Source: Acidiphilium rubrum (GTDB lineage Bacteria > Pseudomonadota > Alphaproteobacteria > Acetobacterales > Acetobacteraceae). Taken from it: a stretch of DNA of 64,000 nt. Position numbers and translations under genes: made by a program. This document shows positions 18,345-27,063 of the stretch, piece by piece (within the stretch, counting starts at the first letter, position 1; every line of letters starts with the position of its first letter). The stretch covers positions 72,339-136,338 of the forward strand of contig NZ_FTNE01000010.1 in NCBI RefSeq assembly GCF_900156265.1, written 5' to 3'. Below the pieces are notes generated by a model, which saw only the letters and a program-made list of their open reading frames with translations, searched no databases and was not told where the DNA came from.

Positions 18345-19132
18345 CAGCCGCCCTGCAACGCGGCAAGGGCCGCATCGCGCAGCGAGGGATCGCCCAGGAT
18401 CAGCACCGTGCCGTCATGGGCAGCATCGAGGCGCAGCTTGTTGCCAGACCAGTCACACATCATGCCGCCAGCCGCCTCGATGATCGGCACCGACGCCGCC
18501 CAGTCCCACGGCTTGTGCCCGGCTTCGGCGATCACATCGATCTCGCCGAGGGCCACCAGACCGGCGGCGTAGGCGTCATCACCCCAGGAGGCCCGGCGGC
18601 ATGCGGCTTCCAGCCGGTGAAACGCCGCGCGTTGATCGGCATCGAACCATTCGGGTCCGGTGCAGGACAGTTCCGCATCGCCTAGCGCGCCCCGTTTGCG
18701 GCAGCCGATGCGCCCGCCGAACCGGCTGGTGAAATCGAGCGTGCCGCCCGCCGCCATCCAGCGCTCGCCGATCACCGGTTGATCGATCAGGCCGAGCACG
18801 GGCACGCCGTCTTCGACCAGGGCGATCAGCGTCACGAAGGTCGGCCGGCCGGTGATGAATTCGCGGGTGCCGTCGATCGGGTCGATCACCCAGTTGAAGC
18901 GACCCAGCCGCTGGTCGCCCAATTCCTCGCCGATCACGCCGAACGTCGGAAACCGCTCGGCCATCACCGCACGGATCGCCTGTTCGGCGGCACGGTCGGC
19001 CATGGTGACCGGGCTGTCGTCGGATTTATCGTCGGCGGTGATGCCGGAGCGGAAATATGGGCGGATGACGGCGCCCGCGGCATCCGCCGCGGCTTTGGCG
19101 GCTTCGATGGCGCCTGGGGGTAGGGGGGTCAT
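18344..19132 (-). CDS. Inositol-monophosphatase-family phosphatase (HisN-like)
   Basis: A 262-residue Mg-dependent phosphatase with the family signatures IGEELGD, WVIDPIDGTREF and WDWAASVPIIEAAGG. HisN (histidinol-phosphate phosphatase) proteins of alphaproteobacteria look like this, so histidine synthesis is one candidate role. Its place in an operon with a phosphodiesterase and choline sulfatase, downstream of an ABC transporter, offers another: removing phosphate from an imported phosphoester. The sequence does not decide between them. Confidence 0.82.
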   Translation of the reverse strand: MTPLPPGAIEAAKAAADAAGAVIRPYFRSGITADDKSDDSPVTMADRAAEQAIRAVMAERFPTFGVIGEELGDQRLGRFNWVIDPIDGTREFITGRPTFVTLIALVEDGVPVLGLIDQPVIGERWMAAGGTLDFTSRFGGRIGCRKRGALGDAELSCTGPEWFDADQRAAFHRLEAACRRASWGDDAYAAGLVALGEIDVIAEAGHKPWDWAASVPIIEAAGGMMCDWSGNKLRLDAAHDGTVLILGDPSLRDAALAALQGG

Positions 19133-19154
19133 GGGCGGTCCTTCGAGAACAAAG

Positions 19155-19200
19155 AAGCAAGTTGTTCTTTTTTGTAAAAAAGAACCAAAAAACTTTTGTT
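19155..19200. repeat. Short A/T-rich hairpin repeat, copy S1
   Basis: GTTCTTTTTT and AAAAAAGAAC form a 10-bp stem around a two-base loop, followed by CCAAAAAACTTTT. It fills the gap between the phosphatase start and the end of the ABC ATPase gene, all on the minus strand, where it could reduce read-through from the transporter genes. Confidence 0.8.
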
Positions 19201-19202
19201 TG

Positions 19203-20261
19203 TCAGGCGACGAGGAGGCGGGGGGAATCTGGGTCCCAGTTGACCGAGACTGTGCTGCCGATTGCGATGTTCGCGGCGTCGCCGCTGGCCATCGCCGCGG
19301 TCACGCAATCGGTACCGCCGGTGATTTCGACCTTCAGGCTGGTCAGCGCGCCGAAGAAGGTACGCGCGATGACCGTGCCGTGCAGCATGCCGGCGGCATC
19401 CGGCGGGCCGAGCCGCACGGTTTCGGGGCGCAGCAGGAAATACACCCGCGTTCCGGCCGCCATGCCGCGCGCCCGGCTTGCCGCAACCTGCCGGCCGAGC
19501 ACCGTGACCATGCCACCTGATCCATCCGCCACCACGCCTGGAAGTTCGGCGACGGCGCCGACGAAACGGGCCACGAAAATATTGGCAGGCTCGCCGTAGA
19601 TCGCCGCCGGTTCGCCGACCTGTGCCAGCACGCCATCATGCATCACCACCACGCGATCGGAGATCGACAACGCCTCCTCCTGATCATGGGTGACGAACAA
19701 CGTGGTGACTCCGGTTTCCTGCTGGATCCGGCGAATTTCATCGCGCAGCTGCACGCGCACCTTGGCATCCAGGGCGGACAGCGGTTCATCGAGCAGCAGC
19801 AACGCCGGGCTGATCGCCAAAGCGCGCGCCAGCGCGACGCGCTGCTGCTGCCCGCCGGACAGCTGATGCGGATATTTCTGGGCGTGCTCGGCGAGCCCGA
19901 CCAGTTCGAGCACCTCGCGCGCGCGTTTCTGCTGAGCCGCGGCATCCTGGCGGCGCACCCGCAGGCCGAATTGCACGTTCTCCTGCGCGGTCATGTTGGG
20001 GAACAGCGAATAGGCCTGAAACACCATGCCCATCTGCCGCTTCGCCGGCGCCAGGCCTGAAATATCGCGCCCCTCCAGCACCACCCGGCCGGAATCGGGT
20101 TGATCGAACCCCGCCACGATCCGCAGCAGCGTCGTCTTGCCGCAGCCCGACGGGCCGAGCAGGGAGACGAACTCGCCGGCTTTCAGATCGATCGACACAT
20201 CGCGCAGCACGGTGCGGCTGCCGTAGTGCTTTGCCACGGCATCAAGCTGCAAATAACTCAT
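19203..20261 (-). CDS. ABC transporter ATP-binding protein (spermidine/putrescine-iron type, PotA-like)
   Basis: 352 residues. The nucleotide-binding domain has Walker A GPSGCGKTT, Q-loop MVFQAYSLFPNMT, signature LSGGQQQRVALARAL, Walker B LLLLDEPLSALD and the switch His in VTHDQEEA. A C-terminal TOBE-type domain (about residues 240-352) is typical of the PotA/FbpC/PhnT group. It powers the two permeases encoded upstream; the ATG shares one base with the preceding stop. The substrate cannot be read from the ATPase. Confidence 0.88.
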   Translation of the reverse strand: MSYLQLDAVAKHYGSRTVLRDVSIDLKAGEFVSLLGPSGCGKTTLLRIVAGFDQPDSGRVVLEGRDISGLAPAKRQMGMVFQAYSLFPNMTAQENVQFGLRVRRQDAAAQQKRAREVLELVGLAEHAQKYPHQLSGGQQQRVALARALAISPALLLLDEPLSALDAKVRVQLRDEIRRIQQETGVTTLFVTHDQEEALSISDRVVVMHDGVLAQVGEPAAIYGEPANIFVARFVGAVAELPGVVADGSGGMVTVLGRQVAASRARGMAAGTRVYFLLRPETVRLGPPDAAGMLHGTVIARTFFGALTSLKVEITGGTDCVTAAMASGDAANIAIGSTVSVNWDPDSPRLLVA

Positions 20262-21046
20262 CAGCGCGCCCCACCGATCTGAACCTGGCCGCGCCCGCCA
20301 CGTCCGGTGAACAACACGCCCAGCATCGCCAGCCAGGTGATCAGAAAACTCAGCAAGGTCAGCGCCGCCGCCTGGGTTGCCGAGGTCTGGCCGACATAGT
20401 CGATATAGACCGCAAACGTATTGAACAGCAGGATATTGGCAAAGGTGAACTCCCCCATCACGATCGCGATGGTCAGCAGCGCAGCACCGATCAGCGCCGT
20501 GGTCAGGTTGGGCACCACCACGCGGAGGATCAACGTCATCCAGCCGGCGCCGAGACTCTGCGAGGCTTCGGTCAATGTTTTCAGATCGAGCGCGCGCATC
20601 CCGACATCGAGCGCCCGATAGGTGTAGGGCAGCGCCAGAATTACATAGGGAACCACGAGATAATTGGCGGTGCCGACGAACCAGTCCGGCCCGGTGTAGA
20701 GCGTGGTCATGCCGGCGACCAGCGCGATCGGCGGTACCACGAAGGGCAGTACCGAGAGGAAATCGAACAACGGCCGCAGCCGTTGGACCCGCAGATTGAG
20801 CCAGAACACCGCCGGCACCAGCACTACTAGCCCGACCAGAATCGTTTGAATCGCAAGCCGCACCGAAAGGCCCAGGCTCTGCCACAATTTCGGTTGATGG
20901 ATCAGCGCGGCATAGGCGGCGAGTCCGTATTTGTCGCCGCCCTCCCACAGGCTGAACGCGCCGGTCGCGACCAGGGGGATTACGAAATACAGTCCGATTA
21001 CGCCGAGCCCGAGGCCGGGGATCAGATTATGGGTCGGCCGGCTCAT
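20261..21046 (-). CDS. ABC transporter permease (PotC/PhnV type)
   Basis: A 261-residue inner-membrane protein with about six membrane segments, starting LGLGVIGLYFVIPLVATGA, and a coupling-loop EAA motif in LTEASQSLGAGWMTLILRVVVPN, which contacts the ATPase. It pairs with the permease encoded just upstream, with which it overlaps by four bases (ATGA). Confidence 0.87.
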   Translation of the reverse strand: MSRPTHNLIPGLGLGVIGLYFVIPLVATGAFSLWEGGDKYGLAAYAALIHQPKLWQSLGLSVRLAIQTILVGLVVLVPAVFWLNLRVQRLRPLFDFLSVLPFVVPPIALVAGMTTLYTGPDWFVGTANYLVVPYVILALPYTYRALDVGMRALDLKTLTEASQSLGAGWMTLILRVVVPNLTTALIGAALLTIAIVMGEFTFANILLFNTFAVYIDYVGQTSATQAAALTLLSFLITWLAMLGVLFTGRGGRGQVQIGGAR

Positions 21047-21927
21047 CGCTTCACCCAGCGGCCAACCCGGCGCGCGATCAGCGCGTAGATGCCCATCACC
21101 ACGACCATCACCACGATCATCCCCAGCGCCAGCGCGGCACCGGTCTGTTGCGATACCATCACGTTACCGGACAGCACGTTGCTGATCTCGACCGGCACGA
21201 GTGCCACGATGCCCGAGGTCAGCGCGTACGGCGTCGCATAAGCCGAGAATGCGTTGCCGAATAATAAAATATAGGCCGAGAGCAACGAGGGCAGCAGGAT
21301 CGGCAGCCCGACATGGCGCCAGTAATCCCAGGTGGAGGCACCCAGATTCTCCGCCGCCTCCCGCCACTCGCGCCGCAACGCCTCGAGCGCCGGAGTGATG
21401 ACGATGATCATCAGCGGCACCTGGAAATAGGCGTACACCAGCACGAGCCCCGGCATTGAATAGAGCGTGAATCCCATGCCGTACAGGTTGACACCGATAT
21501 CCTTGAACCAGACCGTGATCATCCCGAGGCTGCCGAGTGTGGCAATGAACGCGAACGCCAGCGGCACGCCGGCGAAATTCGCGGCGACCGCGCCGAAGGT
21601 GGTCACCAGCGAGCGCAGCCCGCGCGGCATGCCCGGGCGCAGCACGAAATAGGCCGCCAGCCCGCCGACGACCAAGCCGACCAGGGCTGCGAGCGCAGAC
21701 AGTTCAATCGAATTGCGGAACGCAACGACGGTCTGGCCCTGCCCAAGGGATGCGACGTAGTGCAGCGTCGGGCCGTGTTTGCCGAGAAACGCGGTGGCCA
21801 GCAGCATCAAGGTCGGCAGAATCAGGAACGCCGTCACATACAACAGGAACGGCGCCATGAAGACCAGGGTGAACAACCCGCCGGACCGGGCAAGCGGCCC
21901 GGCGGATTTAACAGGCCGCAGGCTCAC
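21043..21927 (-). CDS. ABC transporter permease (PotB/PhnU type)
   Basis: A 294-residue inner-membrane protein with six predicted segments and the EAA coupling motif REAAENLGASTWDYWRHVGLP. It begins with GTG, which overlaps the stop of the binding-protein gene by four bases (GTGA). Together with the second permease it makes the membrane channel of the importer. Confidence 0.87.
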   Translation of the reverse strand: MSLRPVKSAGPLARSGGLFTLVFMAPFLLYVTAFLILPTLMLLATAFLGKHGPTLHYVASLGQGQTVVAFRNSIELSALAALVGLVVGGLAAYFVLRPGMPRGLRSLVTTFGAVAANFAGVPLAFAFIATLGSLGMITVWFKDIGVNLYGMGFTLYSMPGLVLVYAYFQVPLMIIVITPALEALRREWREAAENLGASTWDYWRHVGLPILLPSLLSAYILLFGNAFSAYATPYALTSGIVALVPVEISNVLSGNVMVSQQTGAALALGMIVVMVVVMGIYALIARRVGRWVKR

Positions 21928-23027
21928 GCCCTGACCATTTTCGTCCAGCTCGCGGTGAGGGCGGCTTGCGCCTTCGTGGTCTGCTCGATCGTCGCGAACA
22001 GCGCCTCGCCATAGGGTTTGGCGGGCGGCAGTTCGGCGAGCATCGACTTCGGAATGGCGCCGGATTTCACCATTTCGGAGAAGCGCGCGGGATGCGCGAA
22101 ACCCTTCAGATAGAGCAGCTGGCCTTCATCGGAGTAGATAAACTCCTGCCACAATTCGGCGGCTTTCGGGTGCGGCGCGAATTTGCTGATTGCCTGACAA
22201 TAGAACGCACCATAGGGCTTGGCATCGGCGGGGATGACGGTATCGATCTTCGTCATCGTCTTCGAGCCCTTGGCCTGCGCAAGATTGAGGTAATCCCAAT
22301 TCACCACCACCGGCGTCTGGCCGGAGACCAGGCTGGCCGAGGTCGCCGCTGAAGGATCGAAATTGCCGCGCTTGGCGAGATCGGCGAAGAACTCGATACC
22401 GGGCATGATGTTATCGAGCGAGCCGCCGTTCGCCAGCGCCGCCGCAAACACTGCGGCAAACGCCGCACCGGCGCCGAGCGGGCTGCCGTTGAGGGCGACC
22501 ATGCCCTTGTAGTTCGGCTTTTTCAGATCGGCCCAGGTCTGCGGTGCGACTTTGGCCACCGACATGTTGACGCCGAACGACACGAGGCCGAAGTAATCGC
22601 CGTACCACAGGCCGCTGGGGTCCTTCATCGATGCCGGAATGCTGCTCCAGGTCGCGACCTTGTAGGGGCGGAACAAGCCTTCCTTCGCGCCGTTCAAAGC
22701 GAACGCCAGACCGACGTCCACCACATCCGGCCCGCGCGACTGACCCTTGAGCGAGCGGATCGATTGCAGTTCCTGGGCGGAGGTATCATCCGGTGCCGCG
22801 TTCTTTATGGGGATCCCGTATTTCTTCTCGAACGTGCTGATGATCGCACCATAATTTGCCCAGTCGGGCGGTAGCGCAATGGTATTCAGCCCGCCCGCCG
22901 CCTTGGCCGCCTTGATCAGGGCGGAGCGGTACGTCGCCTCGGCGACGCCGGGCAACAGCCCGCCGACGGCGCCCGCCCCGGCCAGTTTCAGGACGGTACG
23001 GCGGCCTGGAGTGAAATCACCAATCAT
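21924..23027 (-). CDS. ABC transporter periplasmic substrate-binding protein
   Basis: A 367-residue binding protein of the spermidine/putrescine-Fe3+-aminoethylphosphonate cluster. A twin-arginine leader is visible (GRRTVLKLAGAGAVGG), implying export in folded form, and the mature part shows the usual two-lobe features (PDVVDVGLAFALNGA, GLWYGDYFGLVSFGVN, TPVVVNWDYLNLAQ). GAGG nine bases before the ATG supports the start. Given downstream phosphoesterases and choline sulfatase, a choline-containing ester or phosphonate is the best guess for the ligand. Confidence 0.85.
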   Translation of the reverse strand: MIGDFTPGRRTVLKLAGAGAVGGLLPGVAEATYRSALIKAAKAAGGLNTIALPPDWANYGAIISTFEKKYGIPIKNAAPDDTSAQELQSIRSLKGQSRGPDVVDVGLAFALNGAKEGLFRPYKVATWSSIPASMKDPSGLWYGDYFGLVSFGVNMSVAKVAPQTWADLKKPNYKGMVALNGSPLGAGAAFAAVFAAALANGGSLDNIMPGIEFFADLAKRGNFDPSAATSASLVSGQTPVVVNWDYLNLAQAKGSKTMTKIDTVIPADAKPYGAFYCQAISKFAPHPKAAELWQEFIYSDEGQLLYLKGFAHPARFSEMVKSGAIPKSMLAELPPAKPYGEALFATIEQTTKAQAALTASWTKMVRA

Positions 23028-23145
23028 GTCGATATCCTCGATGTTCGAAAAAGTTGAACTTCAAGCGGGGGAACGCATTGCTCGATACGCCGCCCCGCCA
23101 TCGGTCGCAATCACTGATCGCGCGAAAGTTCCAAGACAACCGTTG

Positions 23146-24309
23146 TCAGAATACGAAGCCCGCGCCGAGAATCCCGATCACCTGGTTGCGGCTGGTGCCG
23201 TTGCTGCCGAACCCATAGCCCGACCCGATGCTGGTCAGATGCAGCAATCCTGCCTCGCCGCGCACAAAGAAATGACCCTTCTGCCAGGTCGGCGTGATGC
23301 CGACCGCAACGCCCGCTGAATGAGCGTTCAAATACCACGCCTGCGGACCGACGTTGGAGAACGCATTGACCATGCCGCCAACCGACCATGGCGTTTTCGG
23401 GAACGTATAATTGGCGATGATCTCGGCGCCGAAGTTGCTGGTGAATTTATCCAGCCCGATCTTGTGGTCGACCTTCGAATAGACGTACTGCACTTCAGGG
23501 ACGATGTTCAAATTGCCACTGGTGTAGTCGTAATAGGCGCCGGCCATGTTGGAATTCACATAGGCCGCGTTGTAGCCCGGATAACCTGTGCCGGTCGTGC
23601 CGTTGCCGTAGGCAAAGGTGTTCGGCCCGGTGCGGCCGAAATTCACTGTGCCATATAGCGAGAGCGCGTTGTTGGCATCAAACGCGTAGGTGGCAAGACC
23701 CTGCACCACGTTGAAAGCGCCGCTGTCGAAACCGTCGCCATAATTGGCGGAGACCGAAAGCTTGCCCACGGTGTAGGTTGCAGACACGCCGCGGCTCGAT
23801 GAGTTTTCGACGTAATACAACGAAGAGTCAATCAGGTTGGCGTTGTTCCAGTCGGTCGAGGATTCCCAGCCTTCGAGCGAATAGATCTGACCGACCGAAA
23901 TGCTCAGCGCCGGCGTCGGCGCGAGCGTCACATACGCGGCATACACCGGCCCGAGCGTGAAGGTGGTTGCCGTCATCGGGCTCGGATGGATACCGAAATA
24001 GACCGAATCATCGGGTTTGACTTCGATGGTGAACTGCACAAGGCCGGTCGGCTTGACCACCTTGATGTCGGCGACCCGCGGCTCCGCACCAACCGACTTG
24101 CCGTTGCCGAACAGGCTGTTGGTGCCGGCGCCGGAATAGCCGTAGAAAAATCCGTCGATGCCGCCGCTCAGATCGAGCGTGCCGAGTGGGCCGCCATCGA
24201 TCGTCATTTTCGGCACACTGACCTGCGCCTGCGCCACACCGCCGGCAGCACTCATCGCTACGACGCCAAAGCCCGCGCAAAGCAGAGCACGCATTGAGAT
24301 CCGTTTCAT
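23146..24309 (-). CDS. Outer-membrane beta-barrel protein (BBP2-like porin)
   Basis: 387 residues with a cleavable signal peptide (MKRISMRALLCAGFGVVAMS..AQAQ) and alternating aromatic/polar beta-strand patterns through to a C-terminal Phe (LGAGFVF), the outer-membrane insertion signal. Stretches such as SLEGWESSTDWNNANL and SSSRGVSATYTVGKLSVSANYGDGF are typical of the BBP2 outer-membrane family. It lies 118 bases upstream of the binding-protein gene on the same strand and may give outer-membrane entry for the same solute. Confidence 0.8.
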   Translation of the reverse strand: MKRISMRALLCAGFGVVAMSAAGGVAQAQVSVPKMTIDGGPLGTLDLSGGIDGFFYGYSGAGTNSLFGNGKSVGAEPRVADIKVVKPTGLVQFTIEVKPDDSVYFGIHPSPMTATTFTLGPVYAAYVTLAPTPALSISVGQIYSLEGWESSTDWNNANLIDSSLYYVENSSSRGVSATYTVGKLSVSANYGDGFDSGAFNVVQGLATYAFDANNALSLYGTVNFGRTGPNTFAYGNGTTGTGYPGYNAAYVNSNMAGAYYDYTSGNLNIVPEVQYVYSKVDHKIGLDKFTSNFGAEIIANYTFPKTPWSVGGMVNAFSNVGPQAWYLNAHSAGVAVGITPTWQKGHFFVRGEAGLLHLTSIGSGYGFGSNGTSRNQVIGILGAGFVF

Positions 24310-24848
24310 TATATTGATGCCTCACTGTTCTTGATTGATTATCGTCTCGTAAAGTCAAACACCCGTCGACACGGCTCCCCATGCGACGTTTGAGCCGCCT
24401 GATGCCCTACCTAATCAGGCCGCGCCGGGAAGATCGTCGAACCAAACGATGCAAGCCCCGCATTTCCACAGGACACAACCAAGGGTCAAACCCTGGTCCA
24501 TGGCCGCAACCATGCAAGTCGCGCGGCAGTACACTGCAGTAACTGCCTTGCTTCAACATTATAAACACGCCAAAAGACCTCCACGATAACTGTGCATGAG
24601 AGCCAAGCCGCGTTCGTTTGTTACCCTTGTTGCCAACCCCTGCGCGATGCGGCGACCTTTTTTGTTTCGGGTCGGCCACCGCAGCACTTTTCAATTGCAG
24701 AGCCGTTCATGTATTGAATGGAAACGACACGCGGTTTGAATATCGTACAAGGGGCATACTCGTGCCGCTTCGGCAACACATTGTTGCCAATTGATCGGTC
24801 ATTCATACTGACCTAAAAACGACAACCCACCAGCCGTATCAGCCGGCC
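24310..24848. other. Intergenic region upstream of the outer-membrane protein gene
   Basis: About 540 bases with no convincing gene. It lies downstream of hemJ and upstream of the porin, both on the minus strand. A small palindrome GGCAAC-ACATT-GTTGCC is near 24772-24788. Reduced GC relative to the genes suggests a promoter and leader region; no known riboswitch or tRNA was recognised. Confidence 0.5.
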
Positions 24849-25298
24849 TTACGGCTTGACAAACACCATGATGACAATGATCACCATCAGGATCGTCGGC
24901 ACCTCATTGGCAATCCGATAGAATCGCTCCGGCTTCACGTTTCGATCGTTCAGAAAATTCTTCCGCCATTTCGACAGTGCGCCATGAAACCCGCTCATCA
25001 GAATCACGCTGATGAACTTCACCCACCACCACGGAGCCGACCATGAAATGGCCCCCGGTGTGAGAATCAGCAGAATGCCGAAGAACCATGATGATATCAT
25101 CGCCGGTGTCGCAATCTGCTTGAGCAACCGCCGTTCCATCACCTTGAACCGGGCTGATTCCAGCGAACCGGGTGCCACCTGGCAATGATACACGTATAGT
25201 CGCGGCAGGTAGAACAACGCGGCCATCCACGCGATGATCGACATCACGTGAAACGCCAGTTCCCACTGGTAGAAAGCGGCCAGAAACCCGATCGTCAT
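24849..25298 (-). CDS. hemJ: HemJ, protoporphyrinogen IX oxidase
   Basis: A 149-residue inner-membrane protein with four hydrophobic segments. The conserved family residues are seen in FHVMSIIAWMAALFYLPRLYVYH (His and the LPRL motif) and in KFISVILMSGFHGALSKW. HemJ oxidises protoporphyrinogen IX to protoporphyrin IX in most alphaproteobacteria that lack HemY or HemG. Its ATG overlaps the preceding HAD gene stop by four bases, and it closes an operon with hemE and hemH. Confidence 0.92.
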   Translation of the reverse strand: MTIGFLAAFYQWELAFHVMSIIAWMAALFYLPRLYVYHCQVAPGSLESARFKVMERRLLKQIATPAMISSWFFGILLILTPGAISWSAPWWWVKFISVILMSGFHGALSKWRKNFLNDRNVKPERFYRIANEVPTILMVIIVIMVFVKP

Positions 25299-25978
25299 GC
25301 GTCGACGCTCTGCGCCATCACCAGACCCGGCACGAGGTCAAGCCGATCGATGATGCGATGCGCACCCGCCGCAAGCAGATGTGCACCATCGCCATGCGGC
25401 GCAAACCCGTAGCAAATCATGCCCGCCGCCACCGCTCCAGTCACGCCCGGTGGCGAGTCCTCGATTACCACGCAGCGATCCGGGCGCACAGCCTCGGCGC
25501 GCGCCGCATCCAGAAATACATCCGGCGCCGGTTTCGGCTGACCACCCTGCGCAAACAAGCGCGGCGCGCTATGGGTGCGCCCGGCGGTAAGGTCGAGAAA
25601 CCCGGTTTTGCCGAATTTCGCATCCATTTCCTCATCCGCCGAGTTCGAGGCGATCCGCCACGCAATTCCCAGCGCGTTCAACCGTGCGAGCACCGCGCGC
25701 GCCCCGGGGATCGGCGATACATCCGCCGCCATCGCCTCGGCGATTTTTGTCACCATGCGGTCGTTCCAGTCATCGGGCAGCGGCGCACCACGCTCAGCCT
25801 CGATGATCGGTTTCATGTTCCTGAGCGAGGTGCCGACAAACCGCGCCAACGCCACGTCCGGCGTGGTCGGCAGCCCATGCGCCGTCATATCCGCCGCCAC
25901 CACGCGCGCCGAGACAATCTCGCTGTCCATCAGCACGCCATCGCAATCGAAAATCACCAGGTCGAAATTTCGGCTCAT
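25295..25978 (-). CDS. HAD-superfamily hydrolase (beta-phosphoglucomutase/phosphoglycolate phosphatase-like)
   Basis: 227 residues. HAD motif I DCDGVLMDSE is near the N-terminus, the threonine/serine of motif II is in RIASNSADEEM, the lysine is in GQPKPAPDVFL, and motif III/IV in VVIEDSPPGV. The cap is a small helical type C1. Start at MSRNF is set by the four-base overlap with the hemH stop. It lies within the haem operon, but a haem-related substrate is not indicated; it probably removes phosphate from a small metabolite. Confidence 0.82.
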   Translation of the reverse strand: MSRNFDLVIFDCDGVLMDSEIVSARVVAADMTAHGLPTTPDVALARFVGTSLRNMKPIIEAERGAPLPDDWNDRMVTKIAEAMAADVSPIPGARAVLARLNALGIAWRIASNSADEEMDAKFGKTGFLDLTAGRTHSAPRLFAQGGQPKPAPDVFLDAARAEAVRPDRCVVIEDSPPGVTGAVAAGMICYGFAPHGDGAHLLAAGAHRIIDRLDLVPGLVMAQSVDA

Positions 25979-27063
25979 GCCGGTACGAGTGCCCGATACC
26001 GCGCCCAAGGGCAATCGCTGTTGCGCACAGTGCAGGACCGTCCGCCGCGATGCGAGCACAAACCATCGCCATGAACAATCGCGCGGCGCGCAATTCCCGC
26101 CAATGCGGCAATGAACGCCGGATCATCGTTTGGCGCCGGCGCACGGTAATAGCCCGGCAAATGAAGTTTTTCGGCGACCTCGCGATACTCGACATCAAGT
26201 TCCACCAGCGTCTCGATATGTTCCGAAACGAAGGCAATCGGGATCACGACCACCGCGGTGCCGTCATGCGCCGCTTTCTCGATCGCCTGTTCGGTCGAAG
26301 GTTCGATCCATTGTTGCGGCGTCGCACGCGACTGAAAACACACCTGATAATCGACCCGCTCGCCCAAGGCGCGGGTAATCACATCCATCACCGCCTCGGT
26401 ACAGGCCTCGACCTCCTCCTGATACGGATCGCCCGCCTTGATGATGCTTTCCGGCAAGCCATGCGCCGAAAACAGCAGGCGGATCGGCGTGCCCGCCGGC
26501 AATTCCGCCCGCGCGGTCGCGAGCGTGCGCATTACCAACCCCGCGATCGCCGCGGCAAACGCCGGGTCATCATACCAGCAGCATAGCGTCGTGGTCGGTA
26601 CCACCAGCCCGGTTTTCGCCGCCGCATCGTGCCAATCGGCCAGCGAACTGCCGGTCGTGGTGGTGGAAAACTGCGGATACAGCGGCAACAGCAAAATCCG
26701 CTCCGGCGCCCAGGCCTTGACCGCCTGCGCCACCTCACCCGCAAACGGGTGCCAGTAGCGCATGGCGATGAAACATTTCGACCCCGGCAGGCTCGCCTCC
26801 AGCGCATCGGCCTGGCGCTGCGTGAGTTCGAGCAAGGGCGATTTACCGCCCATCATCGCGTAGCCTTCCTCCGCCTTGCTCTGCGCCGAGGCCGCGATCA
26901 GCCGTGCCAGCCAAAAGCGGATAAAAATCGGCGCGCGGATAATCGCAGGATCGGAAAACAGATTGACCCTGAACGGCTTGATACTGTCCGCCCCATCCGG
27001 GCCACCCAGATTGAACAGAACAATGGCTGTACGCGCGGGCAGGACGGGTTCGGTGTCGTTCAT
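25975..27063 (-). CDS. hemH: Ferrochelatase
   Basis: A 362-residue enzyme that inserts Fe2+ into protoporphyrin IX. Family motifs include FNLGGPDGADSIKPF, LLLPLYPQFSTTTTGSS, LLFSAHGLPESI (catalytic His) and CFQSRATPQQWIEPST, with the metal-side SEHIETLVELDVEY. The C-terminal tail GLCSHRGGRSCTVRNSDCPW has three cysteines, as in Caulobacter-type enzymes that carry a [2Fe-2S] cluster. It overlaps hemE and the HAD gene by four bases each. Confidence 0.95.
   Translation of the reverse strand: MNDTEPVLPARTAIVLFNLGGPDGADSIKPFRVNLFSDPAIIRAPIFIRFWLARLIAASAQSKAEEGYAMMGGKSPLLELTQRQADALEASLPGSKCFIAMRYWHPFAGEVAQAVKAWAPERILLLPLYPQFSTTTTGSSLADWHDAAAKTGLVVPTTTLCCWYDDPAFAAAIAGLVMRTLATARAELPAGTPIRLLFSAHGLPESIIKAGDPYQEEVEACTEAVMDVITRALGERVDYQVCFQSRATPQQWIEPSTEQAIEKAAHDGTAVVVIPIAFVSEHIETLVELDVEYREVAEKLHLPGYYRAPAPNDDPAFIAALAGIARRAIVHGDGLCSHRGGRSCTVRNSDCPWARYRALVPA

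Noticed and set aside
25240..25255. parS-like sequence ATCACGTGAAAC in hemJ
   Set aside because: Matches only 11 of 16 consensus positions and lacks half of the palindrome, compared with the perfect site in rsmG.
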